This document shows, piece by piece, positions 26,681-36,184 of a stretch of 64,000 nucleotides of DNA. The stretch comes from GCA-2709075 sp038146865. Lineage in GTDB: Bacteria > Pseudomonadota > Alphaproteobacteria > MPNO01 > UBA2964. Positions within the stretch are counted from its first letter, which is position 1. Each line of letters opens with the position of its first letter. The position numbers were made by a program, and so were the translations under genes. The DNA is taken from assembly GCA_038146865.1 (NCBI GenBank), contig JAYQSL010000002.1, forward strand, positions 496,001 to 560,000, written 5' to 3'. Below the pieces are notes generated by a model, which saw only the letters and a list, made by a program, of their open reading frames with translations, was not told the origin of the DNA and did no database searches.

Positions 26681-27976
26681 TCAATCACTTATCGTTTGCA
26701 TCCATTTAGCATATTGGCCCAGTTTAAAATCGCTATGCTGCTGCCCGAGGAGCTGCAGTCCCATCGGTAACCCCCTGTCCTCTAATAACGGCAGGTTCCA
26801 GGCAGGAGCCCCAAGTGCTGATGCCGGATCACCAAAAATGGAATCTCCAGTCCCCATCCCAAGCGGTGGGAGAGAGGGTGCCGAAAGGGTAAGATATCCA
26901 TCTACAGATTTGGCGGTCGCCTGAAACTTAGCTTTCAAATCCTCCAAACTAATGAGCGCCGTGCGATAATCTTCAAGAGTTATTTTTTCTCCTTCTCCAA
27001 AACGCGCGAGAAGTTCATTTGTGATAAAACTAGAACCAACATCGCGCGCCATTAGAGCTGGGTACTTAACTTCCCAAGCCGCGATCACTGGTCGATAATT
27101 AGGAAATAATGAAAGCGCTTTTTCAAGTTTTTCAATATCTCGACTATCATTCCGAGAGATTAATTCGACACCATTTGCGCTAAGTTTTTCACCAAATTTT
27201 AAAATTTTTACTTTGTATGCTTCATCGGCTCCTTTCCATCCCGCGGTCTCTAGAAGAGCTATACGAGAGGGCTTTGAACCTGGACCTAGCTGGTTTGCAC
27301 CATATAGACCTGGATGTCCGGGATCTCCCCCAACGGTGTCTGCAATGCATCTCGCAACGGCCCAGCAATCGTCTAGCGAAGCAGAATGGATACCCATCAC
27401 GCTGTAGGAGGGTGAGCGCCAGATAAGACCTCCAGAATGAAGCGCCCCAAAAGTTGGCTTTAGCGCCCAATTCCCACAAAAACTTGCTGGTCGAATGATA
27501 GAGCCTCTGCCTTGACTCCCTGTTGCCACAGGAAGCATTCCGGCTCCCACAAGGGCGGCGCTTCCACTCGAAGACCCCCCAGGAGATCTCGATAGATCAT
27601 ATGGATTACGGGTTAGTGGTGGATATCCTGAACCCAGTTCTGGCAAAGTAGTTTTGCCAACCAAAATCGCACCAGATCTTTTAAGTGCATAAATGTGCGC
27701 ACTGTCTTGCCAATCCCTGTGCCCTCTAAAAAATTCACTCCCCACCTCAGTTGGAAATTCTGCAGATTTGAAAATATCCTTTGCCCCGAAGGGCATTCCA
27801 TCTAGGGCGGACAATACGCGTCCCGATCGATATCGCTCGCTTGAGGCATCTGCAGCCTTTTGTGCGGATTCGAAATCATGGCAGACAAAAGCTTTTACTT
27901 CAGCCTCTCGGTTAGAGATAACCTCTAGACATCTCTCTAAATATTTTCGTGGCGTATCCGCTCCAGCTTCGAACAA
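26681..27976 (-). CDS. Amidase-signature family amidohydrolase
   Basis: 431 aa, slightly short for the family. The catalytic Ser-Ser-Lys set is visible: Lys in GMPFGAKDIF, the cis-Ser in SPGGSSSGSAALV and the nucleophile Ser in GRGSIIRPASFCG. Hydrolyses an amide or acyl-urea; substrate unknown. The TTG at 27976 has no ribosome site. The frame remains open, and a CTG at 28030 sits five bases after a perfect AGGAGG, which would restore 18 N-terminal residues, so the true start may be there. Tail-to-tail with the amidohydrolase gene. Confidence 0.85.
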   Translation of the reverse strand: MFEAGADTPRKYLERCLEVISNREAEVKAFVCHDFESAQKAADASSERYRSGRVLSALDGMPFGAKDIFKSAEFPTEVGSEFFRGHRDWQDSAHIYALKRSGAILVGKTTLPELGSGYPPLTRNPYDLSRSPGGSSSGSAALVGAGMLPVATGSQGRGSIIRPASFCGNWALKPTFGALHSGGLIWRSPSYSVMGIHSASLDDCWAVARCIADTVGGDPGHPGLYGANQLGPGSKPSRIALLETAGWKGADEAYKVKILKFGEKLSANGVELISRNDSRDIEKLEKALSLFPNYRPVIAAWEVKYPALMARDVGSSFITNELLARFGEGEKITLEDYRTALISLEDLKAKFQATAKSVDGYLTLSAPSLPPLGMGTGDSIFGDPASALGAPAWNLPLLEDRGLPMGLQLLGQQHSDFKLGQYAKWMQTISD

Positions 27977-28204
27977 TGGAAGAGCTGATAGCCAGCTCCG
28001 TAAGTCATTTTTCAGGGGGGAATAGGTCAGGATCGCCTCCTACATATCACACCGACAACTCAGAAATCACTGAGGATTCAACATAGGCACAAAGTCCTTC
28101 TGCCATGTTGGCCTCACTAGAGAAAACATTACGGTAGGCTATAAATTATTGATAAGCTAGTTTGCAAAAATCAAAATTGCATAACAGGTCGAAAGAGAAA
28201 CAAA

Positions 28205-29023
28205 ATGGTCGGAATAGCACCCCAGGAAGTCGATGCTAAAACCACCAAGCGGTGGCGAGAGGACGGAGTAGTGCTCATAAAAAAAGCTTTTGGTCCCAGC
28301 TGGCTTGATATTATCGCAAAAGGCATAGAGGAGGCCATGGAAAATCCAAGCTCTATGTGTAGAGACTATGTTGGCAAAAACGGGGGTCGTTTTTTCACAG
28401 ACCATCATATGTGCAAACGAATAGAGGCGTTCAAAAACTTTCAAGAAAATAGCAATGTCACCGAATTGGCGGCTAAGATTATGGGAACCGACAAACTTAA
28501 TTACGTAGACGAACATTTACTCGTGAAAGAGCCCGGAACCGAAAACGCCACGCATTGGCATCAGGATCTACCTTATTACGAGATAGGAGGACCCGATTTC
28601 GGATCTTTCTGGATAACACTAGACCAGGTCGACGAACACTCTGGCGCTGTGAGGTTTGTCAAAGGTTCACATAGATGGGGTAAAGTTTATCAGCCAATCA
28701 GAATAGCTGAAGGAGTGCTAGTTGACGAGGCTAATCACTATGATGGCCCTGCGCCCGAAATAGATAAAAACCTTGATAAATACCAAGTTTTATCTTTCGA
28801 TATGGAACCTGGTGACGCTTTATTCTTCCATGCGGGTGTCCTCCACGGCGCTTATGCTAATAAGACTCGAGATCGTCGCAGAAGGGCGTTATCAGCGAGA
28901 TATGCGGGAGCTAACTCTTTCTGGCAACCACGCCCCTATATTCCATCAAGACCTGAAACACCAAACCTCAAAGAGGGAGGCCCCCTAGACTCCGCAGAAT
29001 ACCCAGTGGTTTGGAAAGCGTAA
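28205..29023 (+). CDS. Phytanoyl-CoA dioxygenase (PhyH) family protein
   Basis: 272-aa Fe(II)/2-oxoglutarate dioxygenase of a different subgroup from the two at 16-21 kb. HWHQDLPYY gives H119 and D121; H214 (GVLHGAYANKTRDRRRRALS) and the arginines after it complete the site. The long DRRRRAL run and GSFWITLDQVDEHSGAVRFVKGSH block resemble PhyH enzymes acting on small acids. Divergent from the amidase across 174-228 bp. Confidence 0.8.
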   Translation: MVGIAPQEVDAKTTKRWREDGVVLIKKAFGPSWLDIIAKGIEEAMENPSSMCRDYVGKNGGRFFTDHHMCKRIEAFKNFQENSNVTELAAKIMGTDKLNYVDEHLLVKEPGTENATHWHQDLPYYEIGGPDFGSFWITLDQVDEHSGAVRFVKGSHRWGKVYQPIRIAEGVLVDEANHYDGPAPEIDKNLDKYQVLSFDMEPGDALFFHAGVLHGAYANKTRDRRRRALSARYAGANSFWQPRPYIPSRPETPNLKEGGPLDSAEYPVVWKA

Positions 29024-29057
29024 TGATTCATCTTATCAAATGCATTCCAATGCCTTA

Positions 29058-29894
29058 TTAAAAGAAAGCAAATATGCGACTTTCTATACTCTGCCTCGGT
29101 AGCGCATCCGATTTGGTAAATGGATCCACGAAGGCTGTATGCGGGGTGAACCTTGCAACACCATCCTCTTTAGAGTCGTAGGATTTGATAAGCATTACCT
29201 CATCGAATTGCATAAAAGGAAAATAAACCCAGCTATGGCTCGGGTTATGAGCAAGCCGGAAGGTATAGCCTGTCCGATCAACCGCCCGCCTTTCCGCAGT
29301 TATTAGATCAGCCTCAACGACGCTTCGAGCGTCACAAATTGCGAGGGGCATGGTCTCGACAGACCCTTTAGTGGAACGCCAAATATTGATGATTGAAAAT
29401 CGCTTGGACAAAAGCGTCTCAGCCTCCGAGCCCATGAGGTCCCTTACGCGTTGCGGCCCGGACTCTGTGGTATAGTCATTATGCGCCCCTTGAACTGGTT
29501 CCCTTACCGATCGTTTCTTCCGCTCAACTGGATCGTCGTATCTTTTCGTATGATCAAAAACTACCGCTCTAGAACAACCAGTTGCTTCCTTGACCATGTT
29601 TTCACACTCTTGATTATATATCGTGAGAATTTGATCTTCGTCATAAAAGTCGGACACCGCCGTCCTTTGGGTTTTGATTTCGAACCCCTGAATGTCAAGC
29701 GAGAGAGAACCGATCAGTGATCGTCCATTTGCGATACTAACTTTCTTTTTCTCAAATTGACCGTCGCGCGTACCGCTCTGGCCACCTGGTTCAGAAGGAC
29801 GCAGAATGATCCTATTCCCTTCGCTGGCTACGGCGTAGTCAAGCTCCACTTCAACATCTTCTCGGCATAACGGCTTTTGGCTAGTCTCGGCCAT
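29058..29894 (-). CDS. CmcJ/AsaB-like hydroxylase family protein
   Basis: 278 aa from the ATG at 29894, which has AGGAG seven bases upstream; the frame opens to 29921. Features of the CmcJ/NvfI/AsaB group: DHTKR(YDD) region, AHNDYT (H138, D140), INIWRS, PLAICDARSV and HTAFVDP (H252). These are iron-dependent oxygenase-like proteins first known from cephamycin and fungal secondary metabolism. Substrate unknown. Converges with the PhyH gene and diverges from the SDR gene. Confidence 0.72.
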   Translation of the reverse strand: MAETSQKPLCREDVEVELDYAVASEGNRIILRPSEPGGQSGTRDGQFEKKKVSIANGRSLIGSLSLDIQGFEIKTQRTAVSDFYDEDQILTIYNQECENMVKEATGCSRAVVFDHTKRYDDPVERKKRSVREPVQGAHNDYTTESGPQRVRDLMGSEAETLLSKRFSIINIWRSTKGSVETMPLAICDARSVVEADLITAERRAVDRTGYTFRLAHNPSHSWVYFPFMQFDEVMLIKSYDSKEDGVARFTPHTAFVDPFTKSDALPRQSIESRIFAFF

Positions 29895-30013
29895 TATTGA
29901 TCTCCTAATTCTCTTTGCCAAAACTTAAGCCTAATAGACTAATGGAGCAATCGCGCTATGCTGTCCTGAAAAATTCTTGAACTGAGCTTAAATTAACGAC
30001 ACAGGAGGCAAAA

Positions 30014-30871
30014 ATGTTGCACCCAGCACCAGACGAAAACACCCCATCGCGCGCTCGAATGGCAGGGAAAGTAATAATCGCTTCCGGAGCGGGATCCGTC
30101 GGTGATGGTTGGGGTAATGGTAAGGCGGCAGCCTTCGTATACGGAAAAGAGGGCGGGAAAGTATTGTGCGTGGACTATAGGCTTGAAGCTGCTGAAGAAA
30201 CCGCAAAATTGATAAAGCAGGCTGGCGGCGACGCATCGGCTATACAATGTGACGTCACAAACGAGAGTGAGGTGGTTTCAATGGTAGCCGCCGGCATAGA
30301 GAGATACGGCCAGATCGATGTGCTCCATAATAACGTTGGCGGACAAGGAACTGGGAGAGCCCTTAACACGATAACTGTCGAGGACTGGAATGCAACATTT
30401 TCACGCAACATTACTTCGGCAATGCTGACCTCAAGAGAAGTAGCCAAACATATGGAATCTCAAGGCAGCGGAGCCATTGTAAATGTTGCTTCCATTGCTG
30501 GAATCCGGCATCTCAATGTTCCGACGGCCGTTTACTCGGCTACAAAAGGAGCGATGATAGAATTTAGCAGGAACATCGCGATACAACTGGCACCAAAAGG
30601 CATCAGATCTAATTGTGTCTTGCCAGGTTATATCGACACACCTTTCATTAAGCGGATGGTAAACGGGAAAAGGTCATACGAATACAAAGGTTATTCCTCT
30701 GCTGAAGAATATTGTGCTGCAAGAGATGCGATAATACCAACGGGCAGGATGGGTACTGGCTTTGATGTCGCTTATGCTGCTCTGTTCCTTGCATCGGATG
30801 AGGCAACGCACATCACGGCTACAGAAATTATTGTCGACGGCGGAGTAACCCAGACTTGCCCTGGGGTATAA
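30014..30871 (+). CDS. Short-chain dehydrogenase/reductase
   Basis: 285 aa. The cofactor loop reads GAGSVGDGWGNGKA, a longer, glycine-rich variant of TGxxxGxG. Catalytic residues are Ser in VNVASIAG and YSATK (Tyr/Lys), and the C-terminal ATEIIVDGG is typical. ATG follows a strong AGGAGGC. Ends at a stem-loop shared with the convergent cupin gene. Substrate unknown. Confidence 0.85.
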   Translation: MLHPAPDENTPSRARMAGKVIIASGAGSVGDGWGNGKAAAFVYGKEGGKVLCVDYRLEAAEETAKLIKQAGGDASAIQCDVTNESEVVSMVAAGIERYGQIDVLHNNVGGQGTGRALNTITVEDWNATFSRNITSAMLTSREVAKHMESQGSGAIVNVASIAGIRHLNVPTAVYSATKGAMIEFSRNIAIQLAPKGIRSNCVLPGYIDTPFIKRMVNGKRSYEYKGYSSAEEYCAARDAIIPTGRMGTGFDVAYAALFLASDEATHITATEIIVDGGVTQTCPGV

Positions 30872-30873
30872 AG

Positions 30874-30896
30874 AAGGGCCTCAAGAGAGGCCCTTT
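30874..30896. terminator. Bidirectional terminator between SDR and cupin genes
   Basis: A 9-bp perfect stem AAGGGCCTC / GAGGCCCTT with an AAGA loop starts three bases after the SDR stop. Short T-rich tails are present on both strands (TTTC and TTCTTT), so it can end both converging transcripts. Confidence 0.75.
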
Positions 30897-30921
30897 CATA
30901 AAAATCCAACATCGGAGAAGA

Positions 30922-31434
30922 TCAGGCAGCCTTGGCCTTCTTGTAGGGGACCCGTGTTACATGATCAAGGTTTTCCCCCTCGATCCTTATCAGTCTAGTC
31001 GTATCCGCTCGAGAAGGTGAGTGCAAATCTTCTTCATTATAAACATGCGCATCACCCGGGTTGAGAGGATAATCACGAACCTTTTCTACCAAACCAGGCT
31101 TTCCATCAGAAGCGGGCTGCACACATTGCCAATCTGTCATGACTGTCTGTCCAACCGCCTGTCCATATATTGCCCAACTGCCCCCGTGACCATGCGGTGA
31201 CGACTCCTTGGCACCTTCATAAAAGTGAGCACATATGCAAAATTTTAAATCTGGGTCTTCGTAGAGTATTGTGCGGGGTGGCGCATCGTTATCACTAAGG
31301 TGCTTATCTCTAAAATCCTCATCAAGGCAAGCCCTGGAGACATAAGTCCTAACTTCTTCTCTGCCTGCAGGACCCGGATCCTTTAGCAGCGCAGCCTTGC
31401 AATCACTTGCAAATTCTTCGAGCGTGTACGTCAT
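30922..31434 (-). CDS. Cysteine-dioxygenase-like cupin protein
   Basis: 170 aa. H81 and H83 (SSPHGHGGSWAIYGQAVGQ) and H138 (EEDLHSP) form the likely iron site of a thiol-dioxygenase-type cupin. Shares the YEDPD block and HxHGxxWxIYG pattern with the protein at 15529-16125. GGAGGAA precedes the ATG at 31434. Last gene of a four-gene minus-strand run beginning at 36184. Substrate unknown. Confidence 0.65.
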   Translation of the reverse strand: MTYTLEEFASDCKAALLKDPGPAGREEVRTYVSRACLDEDFRDKHLSDNDAPPRTILYEDPDLKFCICAHFYEGAKESSPHGHGGSWAIYGQAVGQTVMTDWQCVQPASDGKPGLVEKVRDYPLNPGDAHVYNEEDLHSPSRADTTRLIRIEGENLDHVTRVPYKKAKAA

Positions 31435-31478
31435 GATGAGTTCCTCCTTTTCAAAGCCAGATTTAAAATCACTGACCT

Positions 31479-32309
31479 TTATATTAAAACCCGTCTCGCT
31501 AAGAAACTTTTGAGTATCTTATTAAAGCGTTCGGGATTTTCTAAATAAAACATATGACCGACACCTGGGATAGTATGTTTTTCTATCCCAGGCATTTGGT
31601 CTGCAATCTCATCGATCATAGATTTTTGTGAGGTACGATCCTCCTCACCACCAACAATCATGGCCGGAACCCTCGGCCGAAATGTCCACTCATAGATATT
31701 CGCATGCCTTAAAGACCTGAATTGAGTTAGATATCCGTCTATTCTCATGGTTTTAGTAACTTCTATTGCACGATCAATTACTCGTTGCTCTGCATGGGGA
31801 GAACAAGACCTTGGAGCATGAAGTTTGGCATACCCCTCGGTGCCTAGTTCCCGGACCTCCCTCTCTCTCGCCGCTATTACTTTGTTTCTATCCTTTAACG
31901 GGTCAACGCCTCCACCAACAACGGGCTGCGCGAGAGTTAAAGAGAGGACACGCTCACGAAAAGATCTGTAAAAAGCGGTAACGATTACACCTCCATAGGA
32001 GTGCCCTACCAAATGTGCCGCAGTTACTCCCAGAATATCTAAAAAATCGGAAATCAGCAGAGCATAATCCCCCGTCGAGGGGGTATCATGGTCCCAGTCG
32101 TCAGATGAACCATAACCTGGAGCATCCCAAGCTATGACCCTAAACTTATCGGAGAAGAATTGGAACTGGCTCTCCCAGTTGATAGAATTGCCGCCCATTC
32201 CATGAATAAAAAGTAGTGCCGGTCCTTCGCCCAATTCTCTGTAGGATAACCGGTAGTCACCCACTTGAATAATTTTCAGTTCTGGTAGGTCAGGTGCTGC
32301 CAATCCCAA
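31479..32309 (-). CDS. Alpha/beta hydrolase
   Basis: 276 aa. Oxyanion HG (36-37), nucleophile S104 in GHSYGG, Asp in GGEEDRTS and His in GVGHMFYLENP. Related to meta-cleavage-product hydrolases and epoxide hydrolases by layout. Starts at TTG (32309), or a second TTG two codons on, 20 bases inside the end of the CoxL-CoxG gene, so translation is coupled. Substrate unknown. Confidence 0.83.
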   Translation of the reverse strand: MGLAAPDLPELKIIQVGDYRLSYRELGEGPALLFIHGMGGNSINWESQFQFFSDKFRVIAWDAPGYGSSDDWDHDTPSTGDYALLISDFLDILGVTAAHLVGHSYGGVIVTAFYRSFRERVLSLTLAQPVVGGGVDPLKDRNKVIAAREREVRELGTEGYAKLHAPRSCSPHAEQRVIDRAIEVTKTMRIDGYLTQFRSLRHANIYEWTFRPRVPAMIVGGEEDRTSQKSMIDEIADQMPGIEKHTIPGVGHMFYLENPERFNKILKSFLARRVLI

Positions 32310-35250
32310 TCATCCTCTTAAAACGTTGCCAGAGGCTTAAGCGGAAAGGAACGGCTTTACCCTCAATTTGATTAACAAGCCGTTCAAAAAACTGACTGAC
32401 GACTATTTTGGCCGCCCCTTCAAGCATTCTTCCTCCAATCGACGCCACCTTGCCCGTAATCACAATTTCGTAATTGTACTCTACCCTTGTACCGGAGGAC
32501 TCAGCCGTAAGTTTTACATCACCTGAGCCAGTTGATGCACCCAAAGGACCTGATAGGCCTCCGCTGAGATGAGCAGTTTCGGGGGCGATTAGATTTGAAA
32601 GAGCAACCTCTGCCACAAACCTCCCTCGGACCGGTCCAGCCCCAAGACTTACTTCTGCTCGGTATGCATTTTCTCCTACACTCACAAGCTCATGGCAGCC
32701 AGGAATGACAGCCGCTAATTTGCTGGGGTCTAGCAAAGTATCCCAGACAGTCGAGGGCGAACTCGGCACAAAAGTGCTTCCAGAACCAATTAATGCATGA
32801 CCTTTCCCACTAACTTTCTCACCTTGTTCCAAACCCGCAGCTGGCTCGCGTTCGTCACCGTAAAGAAATTGGCTGATTTTCGCCGGCGTTAATGGAGGCA
32901 ATATATCATCGACTCCAAGGGCATCACATACAGCATTAGCAATGCAGACTGGCGTCGACATGCAATTTCCTTCAGCCGCTCCCTTCGCCCCCAATGGGGT
33001 AAAGGGCGATGGGTTTTCGACATGCAGAATTTCTGGCTCCGGAACCTCAGTAGCGGTTGGCACGAGGTAATCTGCAAAAGTTCCTGTTAGGAAGCTACCG
33101 TCACCGGCATAGGAAAATTCTTCATATAAGGCGGCTCCAATTGCTTGGCCAAAAGAGCCATAAACCTGTCCCTCTACGATCATGGGGTTCATCATTTTGC
33201 CAGGATCGTGCATGGTAACATATCTATCAATTTTGACCTCGGCCGTATCTTCATCAATCTCGACTCCGCAAAAATCGAAGACAAAACCGTAAGTTAAAGA
33301 GGTATTTATTCGATCATCTTCATCTGGTGCCTTAAGTTGAGATGGCGCCCAAGTCGCGGTCTCTCTCAATCCTCCCTCGACATCATCGGGAAGTAGACCA
33401 GGCGACCAGTGGGTACCTCCGGCAACACGCCTAAAACTAAGGGCATTGTCCGCATTATCTCGGTCAAATATTTTTCCTTCAGAGAACTCAATTTTGTCCG
33501 ACGTAATATTAAGAAGCGGCGCCGCAATTCTTGTGAGCTTTTGTCTTATTTTTTGAGCTGCCAAGTGCGCTGCAACGGCAGTGCCCGGTGAAAACCGACA
33601 TGAGTAAGTACCAGCGGCAATCGACCAGGGATCTTTCAGGGTATCGTGATCCGTAGAGACCTTAATATCGGTGGGCCTCAATCCCAGTTGATCAGCCACA
33701 ATCTGCGCAATGACAGTTCCATGCCCCTGGCCCTGCGGCGTGGTGTCACTCGTCACAGACACTGAGCCCAGCGGGTCGACATTTACTGTGGCCATCGATA
33801 TTGCGCCGTCTTGGCCACCTCGCTTAGCCCGCTCTTGAGCGGGAACAATCGTGGATAAATAGCCCATATTTGACATACCAGGCTCAACAACCGCCGCATA
33901 ACCAATGCCGTATTTTTTCCCTTTTGCTCTGGCCTCATCACGTCGTTTTAAAAGATCTTGAAGGCCACCATCTTTTACCGCTTTCTCCACGGTTGCAGGG
34001 TAATCACCTGAGTCATAAAGCGCCCCTGCCGGGGTTTGATATGGAAACACCCCAGTTTCCAAGAGATTTCGCTTAATTACCGAGAGTGGATCTTCGCCTA
34101 ACTCCACTGCCACTTTATGGATCAACCTCTCAAGCGCAAAATAAAGCTGAGGCCCTCCGAAACCTCTCACCAACCCGGCGGGAGTTTTATTCGTCATGAC
34201 TAGTTTATTAATGCAAGAGACATTTTTAACTTTGTAGGCACCCGTTATAGCGCCGTGCATTCTGTAGAGAGGGCCCGGCATCGGTGACCGAAGATAAGCG
34301 CCGTAATCATCGAGTTGCTCCATCCGAAGACCCGTGATTTCACCATCGCTTTTTACTGCCGCCGAGATATTTACTATTCGATTTGGGGCACTCGAAGCAG
34401 CTGTCAAATGCTCAAGCCTATCTTCCACCCATTTCACAGGACGCCCCGTGATTTTTGAACACAAGCCCATTAAAACGATGTATGGTAGGACGGCCTGCTT
34501 AACGCCGAAACTGCCACCAGAGTTAGATGGAGTTCTAAGCCTCACGTTGGGCTCGGGAACTCGGAGAGCACGAGCGATTATAGGGTGTCCAGTGTAGGGT
34601 CCCTGAAAATTAGAAAAAACGTCGTAACTATCTTCATCGGGGAGATACTCAACTAAAGCCACAAATCCCTCAATTGGCGTTAACGAATTTCGCGGATAAT
34701 GGATCTTTAGATCGACAACCCTATCTGCTTCTGCGAATGCTTGATCCGGATTTCCGTAAATAAATTCCCGATCAGAGATAAGATTTGTGCCCGCATCCGG
34801 ATGTACGCAGGAAGAGCCCTTAGCAGACGCTTCCTCCGGATCCAAAGCGGGGGCCAATATCTCATATTCTATTTTCACATGCTCAAGCGCATCCTCAGCC
34901 TGGTAACGATCTCGAGCAATCACGACTGCCACCGCTTCTCCAACAAACCTCACTCTATCTACCGCCAATGCCCACTCATGGAGTGGTTCTTTCACGATCA
35001 GCAGATAAGGGTCAGAAATTTCTTGGATTTGTTTTCCCGTGATCACCGCTGCAACCCCGACACATTTCTCTGCATGAGATGTATCAATGGATTTAATTAA
35101 TGCACTGGCGTGAGGCGACCGAAGAATGGCGGCATATTGTGTGCCAGCAGGCACAGGATAGTGATCTGCAAACCGAGCACGCCCAGTTAAAAGTCGCTGA
35201 TCCTCAAGTCTTTCTATGGATTCTCCAACAAATTTACGAACTGCGGTCAT
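32290..35250 (-). CDS. Molybdopterin-binding (CoxL-type) oxidoreductase fused to CoxG domain
   Basis: 986 aa from the ATG at 35250 (MTAVRKFVGESIERLEDQRLL); the open frame reaches 35448 but would overrun the upstream gene. Residues about 10-790 are a xanthine-dehydrogenase-family large subunit, with the Moco segments SNSGGSFGVKQ, GLVRGFGGPQ and LGAKGAAEGN (catalytic Glu). The last ~172 residues (from GKGHALIGSGSTFV) are a CoxG/SRPBCC domain, normally a separate maturation protein. The active-site loop lacks the AYRCSFR signature of true CO dehydrogenase, so another substrate is expected. No FAD or 2Fe-2S subunit is encoded in this window. Confidence 0.85.
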   Translation of the reverse strand: MTAVRKFVGESIERLEDQRLLTGRARFADHYPVPAGTQYAAILRSPHASALIKSIDTSHAEKCVGVAAVITGKQIQEISDPYLLIVKEPLHEWALAVDRVRFVGEAVAVVIARDRYQAEDALEHVKIEYEILAPALDPEEASAKGSSCVHPDAGTNLISDREFIYGNPDQAFAEADRVVDLKIHYPRNSLTPIEGFVALVEYLPDEDSYDVFSNFQGPYTGHPIIARALRVPEPNVRLRTPSNSGGSFGVKQAVLPYIVLMGLCSKITGRPVKWVEDRLEHLTAASSAPNRIVNISAAVKSDGEITGLRMEQLDDYGAYLRSPMPGPLYRMHGAITGAYKVKNVSCINKLVMTNKTPAGLVRGFGGPQLYFALERLIHKVAVELGEDPLSVIKRNLLETGVFPYQTPAGALYDSGDYPATVEKAVKDGGLQDLLKRRDEARAKGKKYGIGYAAVVEPGMSNMGYLSTIVPAQERAKRGGQDGAISMATVNVDPLGSVSVTSDTTPQGQGHGTVIAQIVADQLGLRPTDIKVSTDHDTLKDPWSIAAGTYSCRFSPGTAVAAHLAAQKIRQKLTRIAAPLLNITSDKIEFSEGKIFDRDNADNALSFRRVAGGTHWSPGLLPDDVEGGLRETATWAPSQLKAPDEDDRINTSLTYGFVFDFCGVEIDEDTAEVKIDRYVTMHDPGKMMNPMIVEGQVYGSFGQAIGAALYEEFSYAGDGSFLTGTFADYLVPTATEVPEPEILHVENPSPFTPLGAKGAAEGNCMSTPVCIANAVCDALGVDDILPPLTPAKISQFLYGDEREPAAGLEQGEKVSGKGHALIGSGSTFVPSSPSTVWDTLLDPSKLAAVIPGCHELVSVGENAYRAEVSLGAGPVRGRFVAEVALSNLIAPETAHLSGGLSGPLGASTGSGDVKLTAESSGTRVEYNYEIVITGKVASIGGRMLEGAAKIVVSQFFERLVNQIEGKAVPFRLSLWQRFKRMIGIGST

Positions 35251-35263
35251 AAAATCTCTTTTC

Positions 35264-36184
35264 TCAGTATTCCAACCCGATTTGATCCAAAAATTTAAAC
35301 ATAGAGTCCCTGCACTCAGCCGGCTTCTGTATCTGCAAGAGGTGCCCAGTCTCTGGGATTGACTCATATTCATAACCCATATCTTCGGCAAGCGCTTTGT
35401 TGGCAAATGCCGGTCCAGGGGCTCCCCTTGCGTCAGGGTCACAGGCAATCAATTTGAAAGGACCGCCGATCCTGGTTTTAGACGGCCATAAATTGAGTGT
35501 CATAGCCTGTTTATAAATAGAAGCCTCATACTCCCTGGGACAACTTAAGGTCCAAGTTTCATCTCCATCCGATTGACGAAGAACTGCTCCCGCCATCAAT
35601 TCGTGAGCTCCCTGGACCCAGCTTGAGTGGGCTCTATTAGCTTTATATTGTTCAGCCAGCTCCGAAGGATCACTGAACTGAAAGGGTCTTTGCAGCGCCC
35701 AATCACTCAAGCGCTGCTCAAAGACATCCATACGGTCGTATTCTCTGTGACCCTTTGGGGGCACATTGGGCGGATCGAATAATATAAGTGCATCCCAAAC
35801 AAAACCAATTTCACAGGCATGTTTCATGGCTGTCCGACCAGACATTGAATGAAAAATACCAATACTGGTCTTTTTCCCTAGTCGATCTGTAACCTCTGTA
35901 AACACAGTATTCAGATCCAATGTCATTTGAGCATAGCTGTGCCCAGGCAATCCCGAGTCAGCAGCTGGGTTTTGGCCGTGATTACGAAAATCAAAGGCTG
36001 CAATTTCAAAACGATCACACAGGGGTCCCCAAAAAGGCAAATACCCATCAATCGCGAAGCCATTCCCATTAGCTATAAAAATCCGTGACCCTTTTGAGTT
36101 GCCATGGAGTCTAACCTTAATTTTCGCCCCATCACCCATTTCTAAGTCCAGAACTGTGTTGGGCTTAGGAACTGAAAATGCCAT
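35264..36184 (-). CDS. Alpha/beta hydrolase
   Basis: 306 aa. The nucleophile elbow reads FHSMSG (S113) in place of the usual GHSMGG, and His lies in PETGHLLQIQKP. First gene of the minus-strand run hydrolase / CoxL-CoxG / hydrolase / cupin, 13 bp before the CoxL-CoxG start. AAGG precedes the ATG. Substrate unknown. Confidence 0.78.
   Translation of the reverse strand: MAFSVPKPNTVLDLEMGDGAKIKVRLHGNSKGSRIFIANGNGFAIDGYLPFWGPLCDRFEIAAFDFRNHGQNPAADSGLPGHSYAQMTLDLNTVFTEVTDRLGKKTSIGIFHSMSGRTAMKHACEIGFVWDALILFDPPNVPPKGHREYDRMDVFEQRLSDWALQRPFQFSDPSELAEQYKANRAHSSWVQGAHELMAGAVLRQSDGDETWTLSCPREYEASIYKQAMTLNLWPSKTRIGGPFKLIACDPDARGAPGPAFANKALAEDMGYEYESIPETGHLLQIQKPAECRDSMFKFLDQIGLEY

Noticed and set aside
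32290..35250. Carbon monoxide dehydrogenase function
   Set aside because: The CO dehydrogenase active-site loop is absent (GLVRGFGGPQ in its place) and CoxM/CoxS are missing; only the broader family is supported.
35251..35448. N-terminal extension of the CoxL-CoxG frame
   Set aside because: Extra 66 residues are unlike the family and overlap the upstream hydrolase gene.
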